This document shows positions 1-8,626 of a stretch of DNA of 64,000 nucleotides, in pieces. The notes under the pieces are model-generated. The model was not told the origin of the DNA. It worked only from the letters and a program-made list of their open reading frames with translations, and ran no database searches. The translations under genes and the position numbers were made by a program. The number at the start of each line of letters is the position of its first letter. Positions within the stretch are counted from its first letter, which is position 1. Source of the DNA: Trebonia sp963795335 (GTDB lineage Bacteria > Actinomycetota > Actinomycetes > Streptosporangiales > Streptosporangiaceae); the NCBI GenBank assembly GCA_963795335.1, contig CAWCHI010000009.1:119542-183541 (forward strand), given 5' to 3'.

Positions 1-1173
1 CCCGAGTTCACCCCGGAGACGGTCGAGCGGCTGCGCCAGGTGATCCCGGAATTCGGCGCCGCCCAGAACCCGGTCGACGTCACCGGCTACATCCTGGTCA
101 ACCGCGACCTGCTGCGCAACGCGCTGCTGGCGGTGCAGGACGACCCCGGGCTTGACGCCCTGGTGCTGGTGACCGACCTGCCCCGGTCGGCCCCGCCGGG
201 CGAGGTCGCGCCGGTCATCGAGATGTACCGGCAGACGGTCGAGCTGCTGAACAACAGCAGCAAGCCGGTCGTGGTCATGGGCACCACGCTCACCGACATC
301 ACCGCCTTCGGCCGGGACGTCGCCACCCAGACGGGCTACCCGAACGTGCTCGGCGGCATCGACCACGGCCTGACCGCGCTCGGCCGGGCGGTGCGCTGGT
401 CCGAGCAGTACCGGGCGGCCCAGGCGGGACAGGCGGGCAGACAGGCAATGGGCGGACAGGCCACGGGCGAGCCGCTGACGGTGGCTAAGCCGGTGCCCGA
501 GCTGGTCGTGCCGGAGGATCCGGGCGCGTCCTGGACCGAGCACCGGGCGGCCGCCTTCCTGGCCCAGCACGGGGTCCCCGTGGTGCCGAGCACGCTGGTC
601 ACCAGCGCGGAGGCGGCGGTGGAGGCGGCGGCCGCGGGCGGTTACCCGGTCGTGGTCAAGCTGGCCGCCGACGGCATCGAGCACAAGAGCGACATCGGCG
701 GGGTCAAGATCGGGCTGGACAGCGCGGACGCGGTCCGGGCGGCCTACGCCGACGTGGTCAGCGCCGGGCAGCAGGCCGGGGCCGAGGTCCAGGGCGCCCT
801 GGTCCAGCCGATGCGCAGCGGCGGCATCGAGCTGCTGGTCGGCATCGTCACCGACCCGGCCTGGGGCCAGGTCCTGGCGGTCGGCTTCGGCGGCGTCTGG
901 GTCGAGATCCTGCGCGACACCGCGCTGTCGGTGCTGCCGGTCGACCGCGACCAGGTGCTCGCCTCACTGCGCAGCCTGCGCGGGGCCCGGCTGTTCGACG
1001 GCCCCCGCGGCACCGAGAAGGCCGACACCGACGCGGTGGCCGACGCCATCGTCGCCGTCGCCGCGCTGGCCCAGCAGCTCGGTGACCGGCTGGAGGCCCT
1101 GGAGATCAACCCGCTGCTCGTCAAGGGTTCCCAGGTCGAGGCCCTGGACGCGCTGATCACCTGGCGGCCGTAG
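1..1173 (+). CDS. Acyl-CoA synthetase (NDP-forming), C-terminal part, cut by window edge
   Basis: The reading frame is open from base 1, so the start lies upstream of the window. The visible 390 residues hold the end of the succinyl-CoA-ligase-like domain and then an ATP-grasp domain, with the typical run GYPVVVKLAADGIEHKSD (about codons 214-231) and IGGVKIGL directly after it. This matches the ADP-forming acetate/acyl-CoA ligase family, which makes acyl-CoA from a free acid, ATP and CoA in the cytoplasm. A short Gln/Gly/Ala-rich linker (about codons 140-160) separates the domains. The substrate cannot be read from the sequence. The neighbouring monooxygenase, esterase and enoyl-CoA hydratase genes suggest it activates an acid made in the same catabolic route (inference). 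Confidence 0.85.
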   Translation, partial: PEFTPETVERLRQVIPEFGAAQNPVDVTGYILVNRDLLRNALLAVQDDPGLDALVLVTDLPRSAPPGEVAPVIEMYRQTVELLNNSSKPVVVMGTTLTDITAFGRDVATQTGYPNVLGGIDHGLTALGRAVRWSEQYRAAQAGQAGRQAMGGQATGEPLTVAKPVPELVVPEDPGASWTEHRAAAFLAQHGVPVVPSTLVTSAEAAVEAAAAGGYPVVVKLAADGIEHKSDIGGVKIGLDSADAVRAAYADVVSAGQQAGAEVQGALVQPMRSGGIELLVGIVTDPAWGQVLAVGFGGVWVEILRDTALSVLPVDRDQVLASLRSLRGARLFDGPRGTEKADTDAVADAIVAVAALAQQLGDRLEALEINPLLVKGSQVEALDALITWRP

Positions 1174-1385
1174 CCGGCCACTGCCCGGTGCCGGCGCCGC
1201 CAGGCGCGCCACGCCCCGTTCGGTCGCCTGAGAATTCAGCCACCGAACGAGGGCGTGGCTCCGCCATGCCCTCGGGCTTGCTCGTTTCATCCGTGTTACC
1301 TGAGTGATTCCTGAATGCTACCGATCCGCTTGTGAATTAAGCACTCGCAAGGGGTTGACACCGGAACGACGGAGATCCACGATCC

Positions 1386-1400
1386 TAGTATCTAATTCTA
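1386..1400. promoter_or_regulatory. Palindromic operator, copy 1 of 5 (TAGTA-N5-TTCTA)
   Basis: The bases read TAGTATCTAATTCTA, an inverted repeat with a 5-nt spacer. It is the only notable signal in the 321-bp gap 1174-1494 and lies about 95 bp before the MFS start. Near-identical sites occur at 3075, 5700, 7583 and 25643, each before a catabolic gene or the tetR gene, so it is probably the operator of the TetR protein at 5764 (inference). Confidence 0.6.
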
Positions 1401-1494
1401 GATTTGGATTTCTTTCCGGGGCCGGAGCTGCGGGCTTACGTGGTACCGCCCGGCCGCAGGAGCAAGCGCAGGGGTGCGCGCGAGGAGGAAGCCA

Positions 1495-2949
1495 ATGAGC
1501 AGCGCTACCACGCCGGTGGCGTCGGCAGGGCAATCAGCAGGGTTCAGCATCGACCGTCTGTGGCGCCGGGATCTGCACCGTTACCCCGCTGGCGGGTACC
1601 GGATCTTCCTGCTCGCCATCGTCGTCCTGGCCAACATCATCTTCACCTGGACCGTGTACGCAGGGAACGCGGCCACCTCGGTCATCTTCCCGCACTGGGG
1701 CATGACCCTGAACTACTACTCCTACCTGCTGGTCATCGCGGGCATCTGCGGCGGGGTGGCCTCCTACGTCACCAGCTGGGGGGACAAGTGGGGCCGGGCC
1801 AACATGGTGGTCGTCGGCCTGGCGATCAACGCCGTCTTCGCCCTGTGGGCGGTGCCCGAGGCGGGCAACAAGACGATCTACTCGATCGCCACCTGCCTGC
1901 TCTTCCTGGCCGACGGCGCGATCTTCGTCGGCACCCCGGCCCTGGTCCGGGACTACTCCCCGCAGCTGCAGCGCGGCTTGTCGATGGGCTTCTGGACCCT
2001 CGGCCCGGTGGCCGGCTTCTTCGTGCTGTCCCTGGTCGCCAACTCCTACCTGCCCCAGGTGGTCACCTTCGCCAACTGGCAGCAGCTGTACCGCTTCTCC
2101 GGTTACGCGGCGATCGTCATGTTCGTGATCTGCCTGTTCTTCCTGCGCGACCTGCCCCCGGAGATCCGCAGCCAGCGGATGGCGGAGACCAACGAGCACG
2201 TGCTGATCGAGGCCCGGGCCCGCGGGCTCGACCTGGACGCGATGACGAGAAACCGCTGGCGCCAGGTCCTGCACGTCAACACGGTGCTGTCGTCCATCGC
2301 GATCTGCCTGTTCCTGGTCATCTACCTGACCGCGATCTCCTACTTCGTGTTCTACCTGCCGGAGTTCCTCGGCTTCTCACTGAACAGCTTCAACGGGATC
2401 CAGGAAATCTACTGGGGCGCGAACATCGTCGCCCTGCTGGTCTTCGGCTTCATCTCCGACAAGCTGATGGTGCGCAAGCCGTTCATGGTCCTCGGCTCGG
2501 CCATCGTCATCGTCGCCATCATCTGGCTGATGAACCTGCACAAGGGGGTCAGCTTCGGTGAGACGGCGCTCTGCCTGAGCGTCCTGGCGGCCGGCCTGGC
2601 CTGCGCCTACGCCCCCTGGTTCGCCAGCTTCACCGAGACCCTGGAGCACTACAACCCGGCCCTCATCGCGACCGGCAGCTCGCTCTACGGCTTCGCCACC
2701 CGGCTCGTCGGGGTGCCGTTCGGCCTGATCTTCCCGCACATCGTCGGCAGCCCGCTGGAGACCGCCTCCGGCTGGCGGACCTGGTACTACGTCTGCATCG
2801 GGTGCGTGGTGGTGTTCGTGCCGTTCATCTTCACCATGTACGGCCCCTGGAGCCCGAAGAAGGCGCACGCCGAGTACCGCGAGCACCAGGCGCTGGTGGC
2901 GGCGGAGATCGCCCGGCTCAAGTCGGCCGAGCCGGCGACCAGCAACTAG
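1495..2949 (+). CDS. MFS transporter, probable organic acid uptake
   Basis: This 484-residue protein has about twelve hydrophobic segments and a cytoplasmic loop between TM2 and TM3 with the MFS-like run WGDKWGR. A second half begins near residue 255 after a charged central loop (LIEARARGLDLDAMTRN). It is an inner-membrane secondary transporter. The ATG at 1495 is chosen because GAGGAGGA sits at the right distance; a GTG at 1474 is in frame but has no ribosome-binding site. The gene stands alone between an operator-like palindrome (1386) and two strong hairpins (2965-3042). Its position beside a monooxygenase and esterase suggests substrate import. The actual substrate is unknown. Confidence 0.85.
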   Translation: MSSATTPVASAGQSAGFSIDRLWRRDLHRYPAGGYRIFLLAIVVLANIIFTWTVYAGNAATSVIFPHWGMTLNYYSYLLVIAGICGGVASYVTSWGDKWGRANMVVVGLAINAVFALWAVPEAGNKTIYSIATCLLFLADGAIFVGTPALVRDYSPQLQRGLSMGFWTLGPVAGFFVLSLVANSYLPQVVTFANWQQLYRFSGYAAIVMFVICLFFLRDLPPEIRSQRMAETNEHVLIEARARGLDLDAMTRNRWRQVLHVNTVLSSIAICLFLVIYLTAISYFVFYLPEFLGFSLNSFNGIQEIYWGANIVALLVFGFISDKLMVRKPFMVLGSAIVIVAIIWLMNLHKGVSFGETALCLSVLAAGLACAYAPWFASFTETLEHYNPALIATGSSLYGFATRLVGVPFGLIFPHIVGSPLETASGWRTWYYVCIGCVVVFVPFIFTMYGPWSPKKAHAEYREHQALVAAEIARLKSAEPATSN

Positions 2950-2964
2950 TCCCGGTCCAGACCC

Positions 2965-3000
2965 GCCGGCCTCTCGCAGCCCGCGCTGCGGGGGGCCGGC
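2965..3000 (+). terminator. Hairpin after the MFS gene
   Basis: GCCGGCC pairs with GGCCGGC and the inner CGCAGC pairs with GCTGCG, giving a long GC stem just after the MFS stop at 2949. There is no U-run, which is common for actinobacterial terminators. Confidence 0.55.
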
Positions 3001-3011
3001 GTTTCACCGCC

Positions 3012-3042
3012 AAGGGCCCGCCCCGGCTCGGGGCGGGCCCTT
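3012..3042 (+). terminator. Second perfect hairpin, 14-bp stem and 3-nt loop
   Basis: AAGGGCCCGCCCCG pairs perfectly with CGGGGCGGGCCCTT around a GCT loop. Together with the hairpin at 2965 it separates the MFS gene from the next operon. No poly-U tract follows. Confidence 0.6.
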
Positions 3043-3074
3043 CGCCCGCGCTCGCCTTATTTACTTCTTCTTTC

Positions 3075-3089
3075 TAGAATGACATTCTG
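3075..3089. promoter_or_regulatory. Palindromic operator, copy 2 of 5 (TAGAA-N5-TTCTG)
   Basis: TAGAATGACATTCTG lies 33 bp before the esterase ATG, inside the expected promoter region of the esterase-monooxygenase operon. One arm differs by a single base from the perfect copy at 5700. Confidence 0.6.
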
Positions 3090-3122
3090 AGACGATCACT
3101 GTGAACCGCGCCGGGAGCCTGG

Positions 3123-4160
3123 ATGCCGCTTGACCCGCACCTTCGGCTGATGCTGGAGCAGGCCGCCGCGCGGGCCGCCGCGGCCGGGATCACCGGCCCC
3201 GGGCAGCTCCCGCCGCCGGTGGTCCGGGCCGGGTACCGGACCGCGGTCACGGCCGCGCTGGGCGGGGACTACGTTCCGATACCGCTGGCGGAGGTGCGCG
3301 ACACCACCGTGGCGGGCGTCCCGGTCCGCGTCTACCGGCCCGCCGCCGACGGGCCGCCGCTCCCGGCGGTCGCGTTCGCGCACGCGGGCGGGTGGGTGCT
3401 CGGTGACCTGGAGACCCACGACGAGGTGTGCCGCTACCTCGCCGAGACGCTGCCGGCGGTGGTGGTGGCGGTCGATTACCGGCTCGCGCCCGAGCACGTC
3501 TACCCGGCCGCCCACGATGACTACTGGGCGGTGACCGTCTGGCTGGCCGAGAACGCGGCCGCGCTCGGGGCTGATCCCGGGCGGCTGGTCGTCGCGGGCG
3601 ACAGCGCGGGCGGCAACATGGCCCTGTCGGCGGCGCTGCGCGCCCGTGAGGAGGGCGGCCCGGCGATCGCGGTCCAGGCGGCCGCCTACCCGGTCACCGA
3701 CATGACGCTGGAGCACGGTCGCGCGCCGGGCCGCTCCTACGGCCGCTACGCCGAGGGCTTCGGGCTGACCGCGCGGACCATGGCGTGGTTCGCCGACACC
3801 TACCTGCCGGACGTGTCCGACCGCGCCCGGGTGTCCCCGCTGCTGGCGGACGACCTGTCGGGACTGCCGCCGGCCGTCATCGCCACGGCTGAGTACGACG
3901 TGCTGGCCGACGAGGGGGCCGCCTACGCACAGCGGCTGGACGCGGCCGGGGTGCCGGTCCGCTACCTGGCGGGCGACGGCCTGACGCACGGCTTCCTGTA
4001 CTACCCGCGGGTCTCCCCCGCCTGCGCCGCGGCCCGGGACGCGTTCGCCGCCGCCATCACGACCTGCCTCAGCCCGCAGGACTCGCCGCGCCGCCGCAGT
4101 GAGCCGGACGTCATCAGCCGCGCGCGCGGCGCGCAGAAGGGATCGCAGCATGTCGGATGA
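3123..4160 (+). CDS. Alpha/beta hydrolase of the HSL (lipase/esterase) family
   Basis: The 345-residue protein shows the hormone-sensitive-lipase fold marks: an HAGGW oxyanion-hole motif near residue 83 (HGGG in most relatives), the nucleophile elbow GDSAGG near 160, a catalytic Asp in EYDVLADEG and His in LTHGF. It should hydrolyse a carboxylic ester in the cytosol. The last 11 bp overlap the monooxygenase gene, so the two are translated as one operon. A Baeyer-Villiger enzyme followed by an esterase is the classical way to cut a ketone, which supports joint action (inference). The pair also recalls the mycobacterial LipR-MymA neighbours. The final 25 residues are an Arg/Ser-rich tail of no known role. 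Confidence 0.85.
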   Translation: MPLDPHLRLMLEQAAARAAAAGITGPGQLPPPVVRAGYRTAVTAALGGDYVPIPLAEVRDTTVAGVPVRVYRPAADGPPLPAVAFAHAGGWVLGDLETHDEVCRYLAETLPAVVVAVDYRLAPEHVYPAAHDDYWAVTVWLAENAAALGADPGRLVVAGDSAGGNMALSAALRAREEGGPAIAVQAAAYPVTDMTLEHGRAPGRSYGRYAEGFGLTARTMAWFADTYLPDVSDRARVSPLLADDLSGLPPAVIATAEYDVLADEGAAYAQRLDAAGVPVRYLAGDGLTHGFLYYPRVSPACAAARDAFAAAITTCLSPQDSPRRRSEPDVISRARGAQKGSQHVG

Positions 4161-5631
4161 CAGCTCTCAGCACGTCAACGTGCTGGTCGTGGGGGCCGGG
4201 ATCTCCGGGATCGGCGTCGCCTACTACCTGTCCCGGCGGCTGCCGGGCAAGAGCTTCGCCGTCCTGGAGGCGCAGAAGACGTTCGGCGGGACCTGGACGG
4301 TCAACCGCTATCCCGGGGTGCGCTCCGACAGCGACATGTACACCTTCGGCTACAGCTTCAAGCCGTGGCTCGCCGACGAGCTCGCCACCAGCGAGCAGAT
4401 CATCAGCTACCTGAGCGAGGTGATCGAGGACAACGGCCTCGGCCAGTACATCCACTACCAGCACCGGGTCACCGCGGCCAGCTGGTCGTCGGACGAGCAG
4501 CGCTGGACGGTCGACGTGGAGCGGCTGGAGACCGGGGAGCAGCTGCGCTACACGGCCGACTTCGTGTGGATGTGCCAGGGCTATTACCGCCAGGACCAGG
4601 GCTACACGCCGCAGTGGCCTGGTCTCGAGCGCTTCGGCGGCCGCGTCGTGCACCCGCTGACCTGGCCCGAGGACCTCGACTACGCCGGGCAGCGGGTGCT
4701 TGTGATCGGCTCCGGCGCCACCGCCGCCACCCTGGTGCCCGCCCTGGCGGAGAACGGCGCCGGCCACGTGACCATGCTGCAGCGCTCGCCCAGCTACTAC
4801 TTCATCACGCCCAAAGTGAACGAGGTCGCCGAGCTGCTGCAGTCGGTCGACACGCCACCGGAGTGGACCCACGAGATCGTCCGGCGGCTGATCTTCAAGC
4901 GGTCCCGCGAGATGACCGAGAAGCGCCTGCAGGCCCCCGAGGCGATCCGCGACTGGAGCATCGACCAGGTCCGGCAGGCCCTGCCGGAGGGCTACGACAT
5001 CGGGAAGCACTTCACCCCGTCCTACCCGCTGTGGCAGCAGCGTGCGTGCCGGGTCCCCGAGGGTGACCTGTTCGCGGCGATCAGCAAGGGCCAGGTGACG
5101 ATGGTCACCGACACCATCGACGAGTTCACCGAGACCGGCGTCCGGGTCAGCTCGGGCGAGGTCCTCGAGGCCGACATCATCGTCACCGCCACCGGCTTCC
5201 ACTTCAGCGTGATGGGCGACATCCCGTTCTCGGTCGACGGCGAGCCGGTCGACTGGTCCCGCTCGGTCACCTACCACGGCATCATGTTCACCGGGGTACC
5301 CAACCTGGCCTACATCTTCGGTTACTTCCGGGCCAGCTGGACGCTGCGGGTCGACCTCGTCGCCGACCTGATGTGCCGCCTGTTCGCGCACATGGACGAG
5401 CGCGGCGCGGCCGTCGTGACGCCGGTGCTGCGGGACGGCGAACAGGACATGCCGCTGCGTCCGTGGACCGACCCAGCCGACTTCAACCCCGGCTACCTGA
5501 TGCGCAGCATCGCCAAGGTGCCGCGGCAGGGCGACCGGCTGCCGTGGCGCGGCACCGATCTCGGCTTTCTCGACGAACGGGACATTCTGCCCGCGGTTGA
5601 TTTCGAGGACGGCACGCTCAGCTTCAAGTAG
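4150..5631 (+). CDS. Baeyer-Villiger-type flavin monooxygenase (MymA/EtaA-like)
   Basis: The protein has 493 residues. An FAD-binding GAGISG lies at residues 15-20, the full Baeyer-Villiger fingerprint FGGRVVHPLTWP (FxGxxxHxxxWP) at about 162-173, and a second Rossmann motif GSGATA after it for NADPH. It therefore inserts one oxygen atom into a ketone or oxidises an S/N-containing compound. The ATG at 4150 is preceded by AGAAGGGA and fits the family start; an upstream in-frame GTG lies inside the esterase gene and is rejected. It overlaps the esterase by 11 bp. Similar gene pairs occur in the mycobacterial mymA locus. Substrate is unknown. Confidence 0.88.
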   Translation: MSDDSSQHVNVLVVGAGISGIGVAYYLSRRLPGKSFAVLEAQKTFGGTWTVNRYPGVRSDSDMYTFGYSFKPWLADELATSEQIISYLSEVIEDNGLGQYIHYQHRVTAASWSSDEQRWTVDVERLETGEQLRYTADFVWMCQGYYRQDQGYTPQWPGLERFGGRVVHPLTWPEDLDYAGQRVLVIGSGATAATLVPALAENGAGHVTMLQRSPSYYFITPKVNEVAELLQSVDTPPEWTHEIVRRLIFKRSREMTEKRLQAPEAIRDWSIDQVRQALPEGYDIGKHFTPSYPLWQQRACRVPEGDLFAAISKGQVTMVTDTIDEFTETGVRVSSGEVLEADIIVTATGFHFSVMGDIPFSVDGEPVDWSRSVTYHGIMFTGVPNLAYIFGYFRASWTLRVDLVADLMCRLFAHMDERGAAVVTPVLRDGEQDMPLRPWTDPADFNPGYLMRSIAKVPRQGDRLPWRGTDLGFLDERDILPAVDFEDGTLSFK

Positions 5632-5699
5632 CCACTTGGCGCGACCCGGCCGGCAGCGCTCCCCCAGCGTCGTCAGCCGCGTTGCGCACGCTAAACTCC

Positions 5700-5714
5700 T
5701 AGAATCAAGTTCTA
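5700..5714. promoter_or_regulatory. Palindromic operator, copy 3 of 5 (perfect: TAGAA-N5-TTCTA)
   Basis: TAGAATCAAGTTCTA is the only fully symmetric copy. It lies 50 bp before the GTG start of the tetR gene, which suggests autoregulation (inference). Confidence 0.65.
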
Positions 5715-5763
5715 AACAGGCGTCAGCCGCCCGGACCGGGCGGCCGGTGGGGGTGGAGGAATT

Positions 5764-6462
5764 GTGACAGAACCAGCCGTACGCCAGGCACGGGACAAGC
5801 CGGCCGGCTCGTGGCAGTGGGCGCGCACCGCGGGCACGCAGCGGGCGCTGCTCGAGGCCGCCCGCGAGGTGTTCGTCGAGCAGGGCTTCGCCGACGCGAG
5901 CATCGCCGAGGTGGTGCGGCGGGCCGACTCCAGCGTCGGCAGCCTGTACCACCACTTCGGGGGCAAGAGCGAGCTGTTCGTCGCGCTCTGGCAGGAACAC
6001 CAGGCAGCCCACGAGGACGCCGCGAGCAAGGCCGTCGCGCAGGCCAAGCGGGCCGGCGTGACCGACCCGTTCGAGCTGTTCTCGGTCGGCGCGCGGGCCT
6101 TCCTCGAGGGCAGCTGGCAGCGTCGCGACCTGGCGATGCTGTTCTTCAACGGCGACAGCCCGCCCGGGTTCGAGGTCATGAAGCGCCGCCGCGGCCACCA
6201 GTGGATCGTGCAGAACGACCAGCTGCTGAAGCTGTCGGAGAACTCCTTCGACCGGCTCTACGCCAGCATCCTCACCTCGCTCATCGGTGAGGGCGCGCGC
6301 GAGGTCGCCGCGGCCGGCAACCGGCGGCAGGCGAACAAGGTCATCGACGCGGTGATCGAGTACGTGCGGCGGCTCATGCTCGACGGGCCGTGGAAGCCGG
6401 CGGCCACGGCGGCCGCGCCGGCGGCGCGGCGGGTGCTGGTGCTCGACGGCCCAGCGGACTGA
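5764..6462 (+). CDS. TetR family regulator, likely master of the TAGWA-N5-TTCTR regulon
   Basis: This 232-residue protein has an N-terminal TetR helix-turn-helix, with SIAEVVRRADSSVGSLYHHF as the recognition part (about residues 45-64), and a C-terminal ligand-binding domain with no assigned ligand. The start is a GTG after GGTGGAGGA. The palindrome at 5700 lies in its promoter and another (7583) lies between the next two divergent genes. It faces the R2lox gene tail to tail across a shared hairpin. In Mycobacterium tuberculosis a TetR gene (Rv0232) also neighbours R2lox (Rv0233), which supports a conserved link (known context). The last 20 residues are Ala-rich and probably disordered. Confidence 0.85.
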   Translation: MTEPAVRQARDKPAGSWQWARTAGTQRALLEAAREVFVEQGFADASIAEVVRRADSSVGSLYHHFGGKSELFVALWQEHQAAHEDAASKAVAQAKRAGVTDPFELFSVGARAFLEGSWQRRDLAMLFFNGDSPPGFEVMKRRRGHQWIVQNDQLLKLSENSFDRLYASILTSLIGEGAREVAAAGNRRQANKVIDAVIEYVRRLMLDGPWKPAATAAAPAARRVLVLDGPAD

Positions 6463-6494
6463 CCGGCCCCCGGCACTGTCTAGCGGGGGCCGGT
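6462..6494. terminator. Bidirectional hairpin between tetR and R2lox
   Basis: CCGGCCCCCG (6463-6472) pairs perfectly with CGGGGGCCGG (6484-6493), closed by a further A-T pair, in the 42-bp gap between convergent genes. It can serve both directions. Confidence 0.6.
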
Positions 6495-6504
6495 TACCGC
6501 CGGC

Positions 6505-7532
6505 TCAGTTCACGTGCTGGAGTTCCTCCGGCTCGAACGAGGCGACCTCGCTCGCGTCGACCTGGGTGACGTTCATCGTACGGGCCACCTCGAGCGCCGC
6601 CAGGCGGCGCTTGCCCAGCCGCCCGTAGAGTTCGTACTGCTCGGCCAGCCGGGCCGCCTGCCCGTTGGCTCCGTTCCCGTTGAGCCGTTCCCGTTGACGC
6701 CGTTCCCGTTGACGCCGTTCCCGTTGACGCTGCCCCCGCCCGCTCCGGGACCGCCGTACCCGTCCTCGCCGAACCCGGCCGTGAGCTTGGCCCAGCGCTC
6801 TTCCGTCCAGTCCCACAGCTCGGGGTGCTCGGCCAGGATGCGGCGGCACAGGTAGGTGCCGTAGGCGATGTGGCGGCGCTCGTCGCGCTGGGTCAGCTTC
6901 AGCCCCGCCTCCAGCCCGCGCAGCCGCTCGATGCGGCGGAAGACCGCGTCCCAGCGCTGGTACCCGGCGATCGCGAGGACGCCCTCGACCAGCTGGTTGT
7001 AGACCAGGGAGGCGTCGAGCACGGCCTGCGGCGACTGGTCGGTGTCGAGCCGGCGCATCACCTTGGACAGCACCCCGTCGAAGACGCCGACCCGGCGCTC
7101 GCCGAGCGCCTCGTTCTGCGCCCGCACCAGGTCGTCGAGGGAGGCCGGGTCGAGGCCGACCGCGTCGAACCAGCGGCGGAACATCTCGGTGTGCTTGGCC
7201 TCCTCCATCGCGAACATGGCCAGGTACATGGTGTCCTCGAGGCGCCCCTGGTCGGACATGCAGCGCAGCAGGGGGACGATGTCCAGCGTCACCGCCTCCT
7301 CGCCGACCATGAAGCCGCGGGCAGACATGGCGACCAGCGTGCGGTCGTCGTCCGACATCTGCTCCCAGTCGGCCACGTCCTGGGAGAAGTCGAGGTCGGC
7401 CGGATCCCAGAACAGCTGCTTGGACTTGGTCCACAGCTGCCACGGCACCGACGCGTAGTCCAGCCCCCGGGTGGAGCGGTAGCGCCCGATGTCCGTCTCC
7501 TGGATCTTGCCGCCTGCCACGTGCCCCGCCAT
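6505..7532 (-). pseudogene. R2-like ligand-binding oxidase (R2lox), frameshifted near its C-terminus
   Basis: The core is intact and recognisable as R2lox, a Mn/Fe ferritin-like oxidase. Metal ligands are visible as E78, E111 and H114 (EEAKH), E183, E218 and H221 (DERRH). V81 and Y178 occupy the places of the Val-Tyr ether cross-link known from the M. tuberculosis protein. The ATG at 7532 has AAGGAG 6 bp before it. Near residue 280 the gene enters a 15-bp tandem repeat coding NGNGV. One base is missing at about 6684, which throws the last 50 codons out of frame. Restoring it gives a tail ending in FEPEELQHVN and a stop at 6505. Either a repeat-slippage mutation or a sequencing error; the metal site is unaffected. 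The physiological substrate of this family is unknown. Confidence 0.8.
6660..6730. repeat. 15-bp tandem repeat inside the R2lox gene
   Basis: On the minus strand the unit GGCGTCAACGGGAAC occurs about four times, coding NGNGV linkers. The last copy lacks one G and causes the frameshift; a further degenerate copy follows. It is an in-gene low-complexity linker, prone to slippage. Confidence 0.75.
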
Positions 7533-7582
7533 ATCGCTCCTTACCGCGGCCGGCCGCCCGCTCCGCTGCGGACGCGCCCTGC

Positions 7583-7611
7583 ATGAACCGCGTTCTAGAA
7601 TTCCGTGCTCT
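7583..7611. promoter_or_regulatory. Palindromic operator, copy 4 of 5, in a divergent promoter
   Basis: ATGAACCGCGTTCTA (7583-7597) matches the TAGWA-N5-TTCTR consensus at the core GAA-N5-TTC. A partial second copy starting TAGAA at 7596 overlaps it. It sits between R2lox (minus) and the enoyl-CoA hydratase (plus), so one regulator could control both. Confidence 0.5.
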
Positions 7612-7732
7612 ATTAGACATCCGCGACCGCCTGGCGGCAACCGCTGACCAGATGACCCTAGGCGGGTTCGCCCCTGCGCGGTACAGTCCGCAACCGGACG
7701 GCAAGCACGGCGGAAACGGACGGAGCGCGCAG

Positions 7733-8626
7733 ATGACCTACCAGTACATCGAGTACGAGACCCTCGCCGAGGGTGCCATCGCCCGGATCACGCTGAACCG
7801 GCCGTCGGCCCGCAACGCGCAAAACCGGGGCCTGCTGGTCGAGCTGGACGAGGCCTTCGGGGCGGCCGAGGCGGACGACGCGGTGCGGGTGGTGATCCTG
7901 GCCGGAGCCGGCCCGCTGTTCTCCTCCGGGCACGACATGGGCTCGCGGGCGGCGGTGGCCGAGCGGACCCCAGGGCCGGACCAGCACCCCAGCTTCACCG
8001 TCAACGGCGCCACCCGGGACGGGGCCGAGCGCCGGATGCTGCAGGAGTGGCACTACTTCTTCGCCAACACCGACCGGTGGCGCAACCTGCGGAAGATCAC
8101 CATCGCCCAGGTGCACGGGCCGGTCTACGCGGGCGGCCTGATGCTGGCCTGGTGCTGTGACCTCATCGTGGCAGCCGAGGGGACCCAGTTCGCGGACGTG
8201 GTCGGCGCCCGGCTGGGCATGTGCGGGCTGGAGTACTTCGCCCACCCGTGGGAGTTCGGGCCCCGCAAGACCAAGGAGCTGCTGCTGACCGGCGACTCGA
8301 TCGGGGCCGAGGAAGCGCACCAGCTCGGCATGGTGAGCAAGATCTTCCCGGCCGACCAGCTGGCCGAGCGGACGCTGGAGTTCGCCCAGCGCATCGCGGC
8401 CGTGCCGACCATGGCGGCCCTGCTGATCAAGGAGTCGGTCAACCAGACGGTGGACAACATGGGGTTCAGCAACGCGCTGCGCGCCTGCTTCACCATCCAC
8501 CAGCTGAACCACTCGCACTGGGCCGAGATCCACGACGGGAAGGAGGCCGCCGCCCTGCCTGCGGACGGGATGGTGTCCTGGCGGGAGGCGCCGCCGGTGC
8601 GCGAAGCGGTCCCCAACGTGCCCTAA
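7733..8626 (+). CDS. Enoyl-CoA hydratase/isomerase family protein
   Basis: The 297-residue protein is a crotonase: NRPSARNAQN near the start, the oxyanion-hole segment FSSGHDMGS, and VYAGGLMLAWCCDLIVAAE in the middle. It acts on a CoA thioester in the cytosol, normally hydrating a 2-enoyl-CoA. A long insert (about residues 75-110) and the unusual WCCDL and HPWEFGPRKTKELLL segments set it apart from the standard beta-oxidation enzyme, so another crotonase reaction is possible. The ATG at 7733 is preceded by GGAGCGCGCAG. It is divergent from R2lox with a shared operator. The stop overlaps the stop of the convergent MFS gene by 3 bp. Confidence 0.82.
   Translation: MTYQYIEYETLAEGAIARITLNRPSARNAQNRGLLVELDEAFGAAEADDAVRVVILAGAGPLFSSGHDMGSRAAVAERTPGPDQHPSFTVNGATRDGAERRMLQEWHYFFANTDRWRNLRKITIAQVHGPVYAGGLMLAWCCDLIVAAEGTQFADVVGARLGMCGLEYFAHPWEFGPRKTKELLLTGDSIGAEEAHQLGMVSKIFPADQLAERTLEFAQRIAAVPTMAALLIKESVNQTVDNMGFSNALRACFTIHQLNHSHWAEIHDGKEAAALPADGMVSWREAPPVREAVPNVP

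Noticed and set aside
1386..1400. KstR (cholesterol regulator) operator
   Set aside because: The regulon palindrome resembles KstR sites in containing GTTCTA, but its 5-nt spacer and arms do not fit the AACNNGTT core, and the neighbouring genes are not the usual KstR set.
4114..6198. 694-codon open frame on the minus strand
   Set aside because: It lies antisense over the BVMO and tetR genes, has low-complexity Arg/Gly/Ala/His composition and no family features; a GC-rich shadow.
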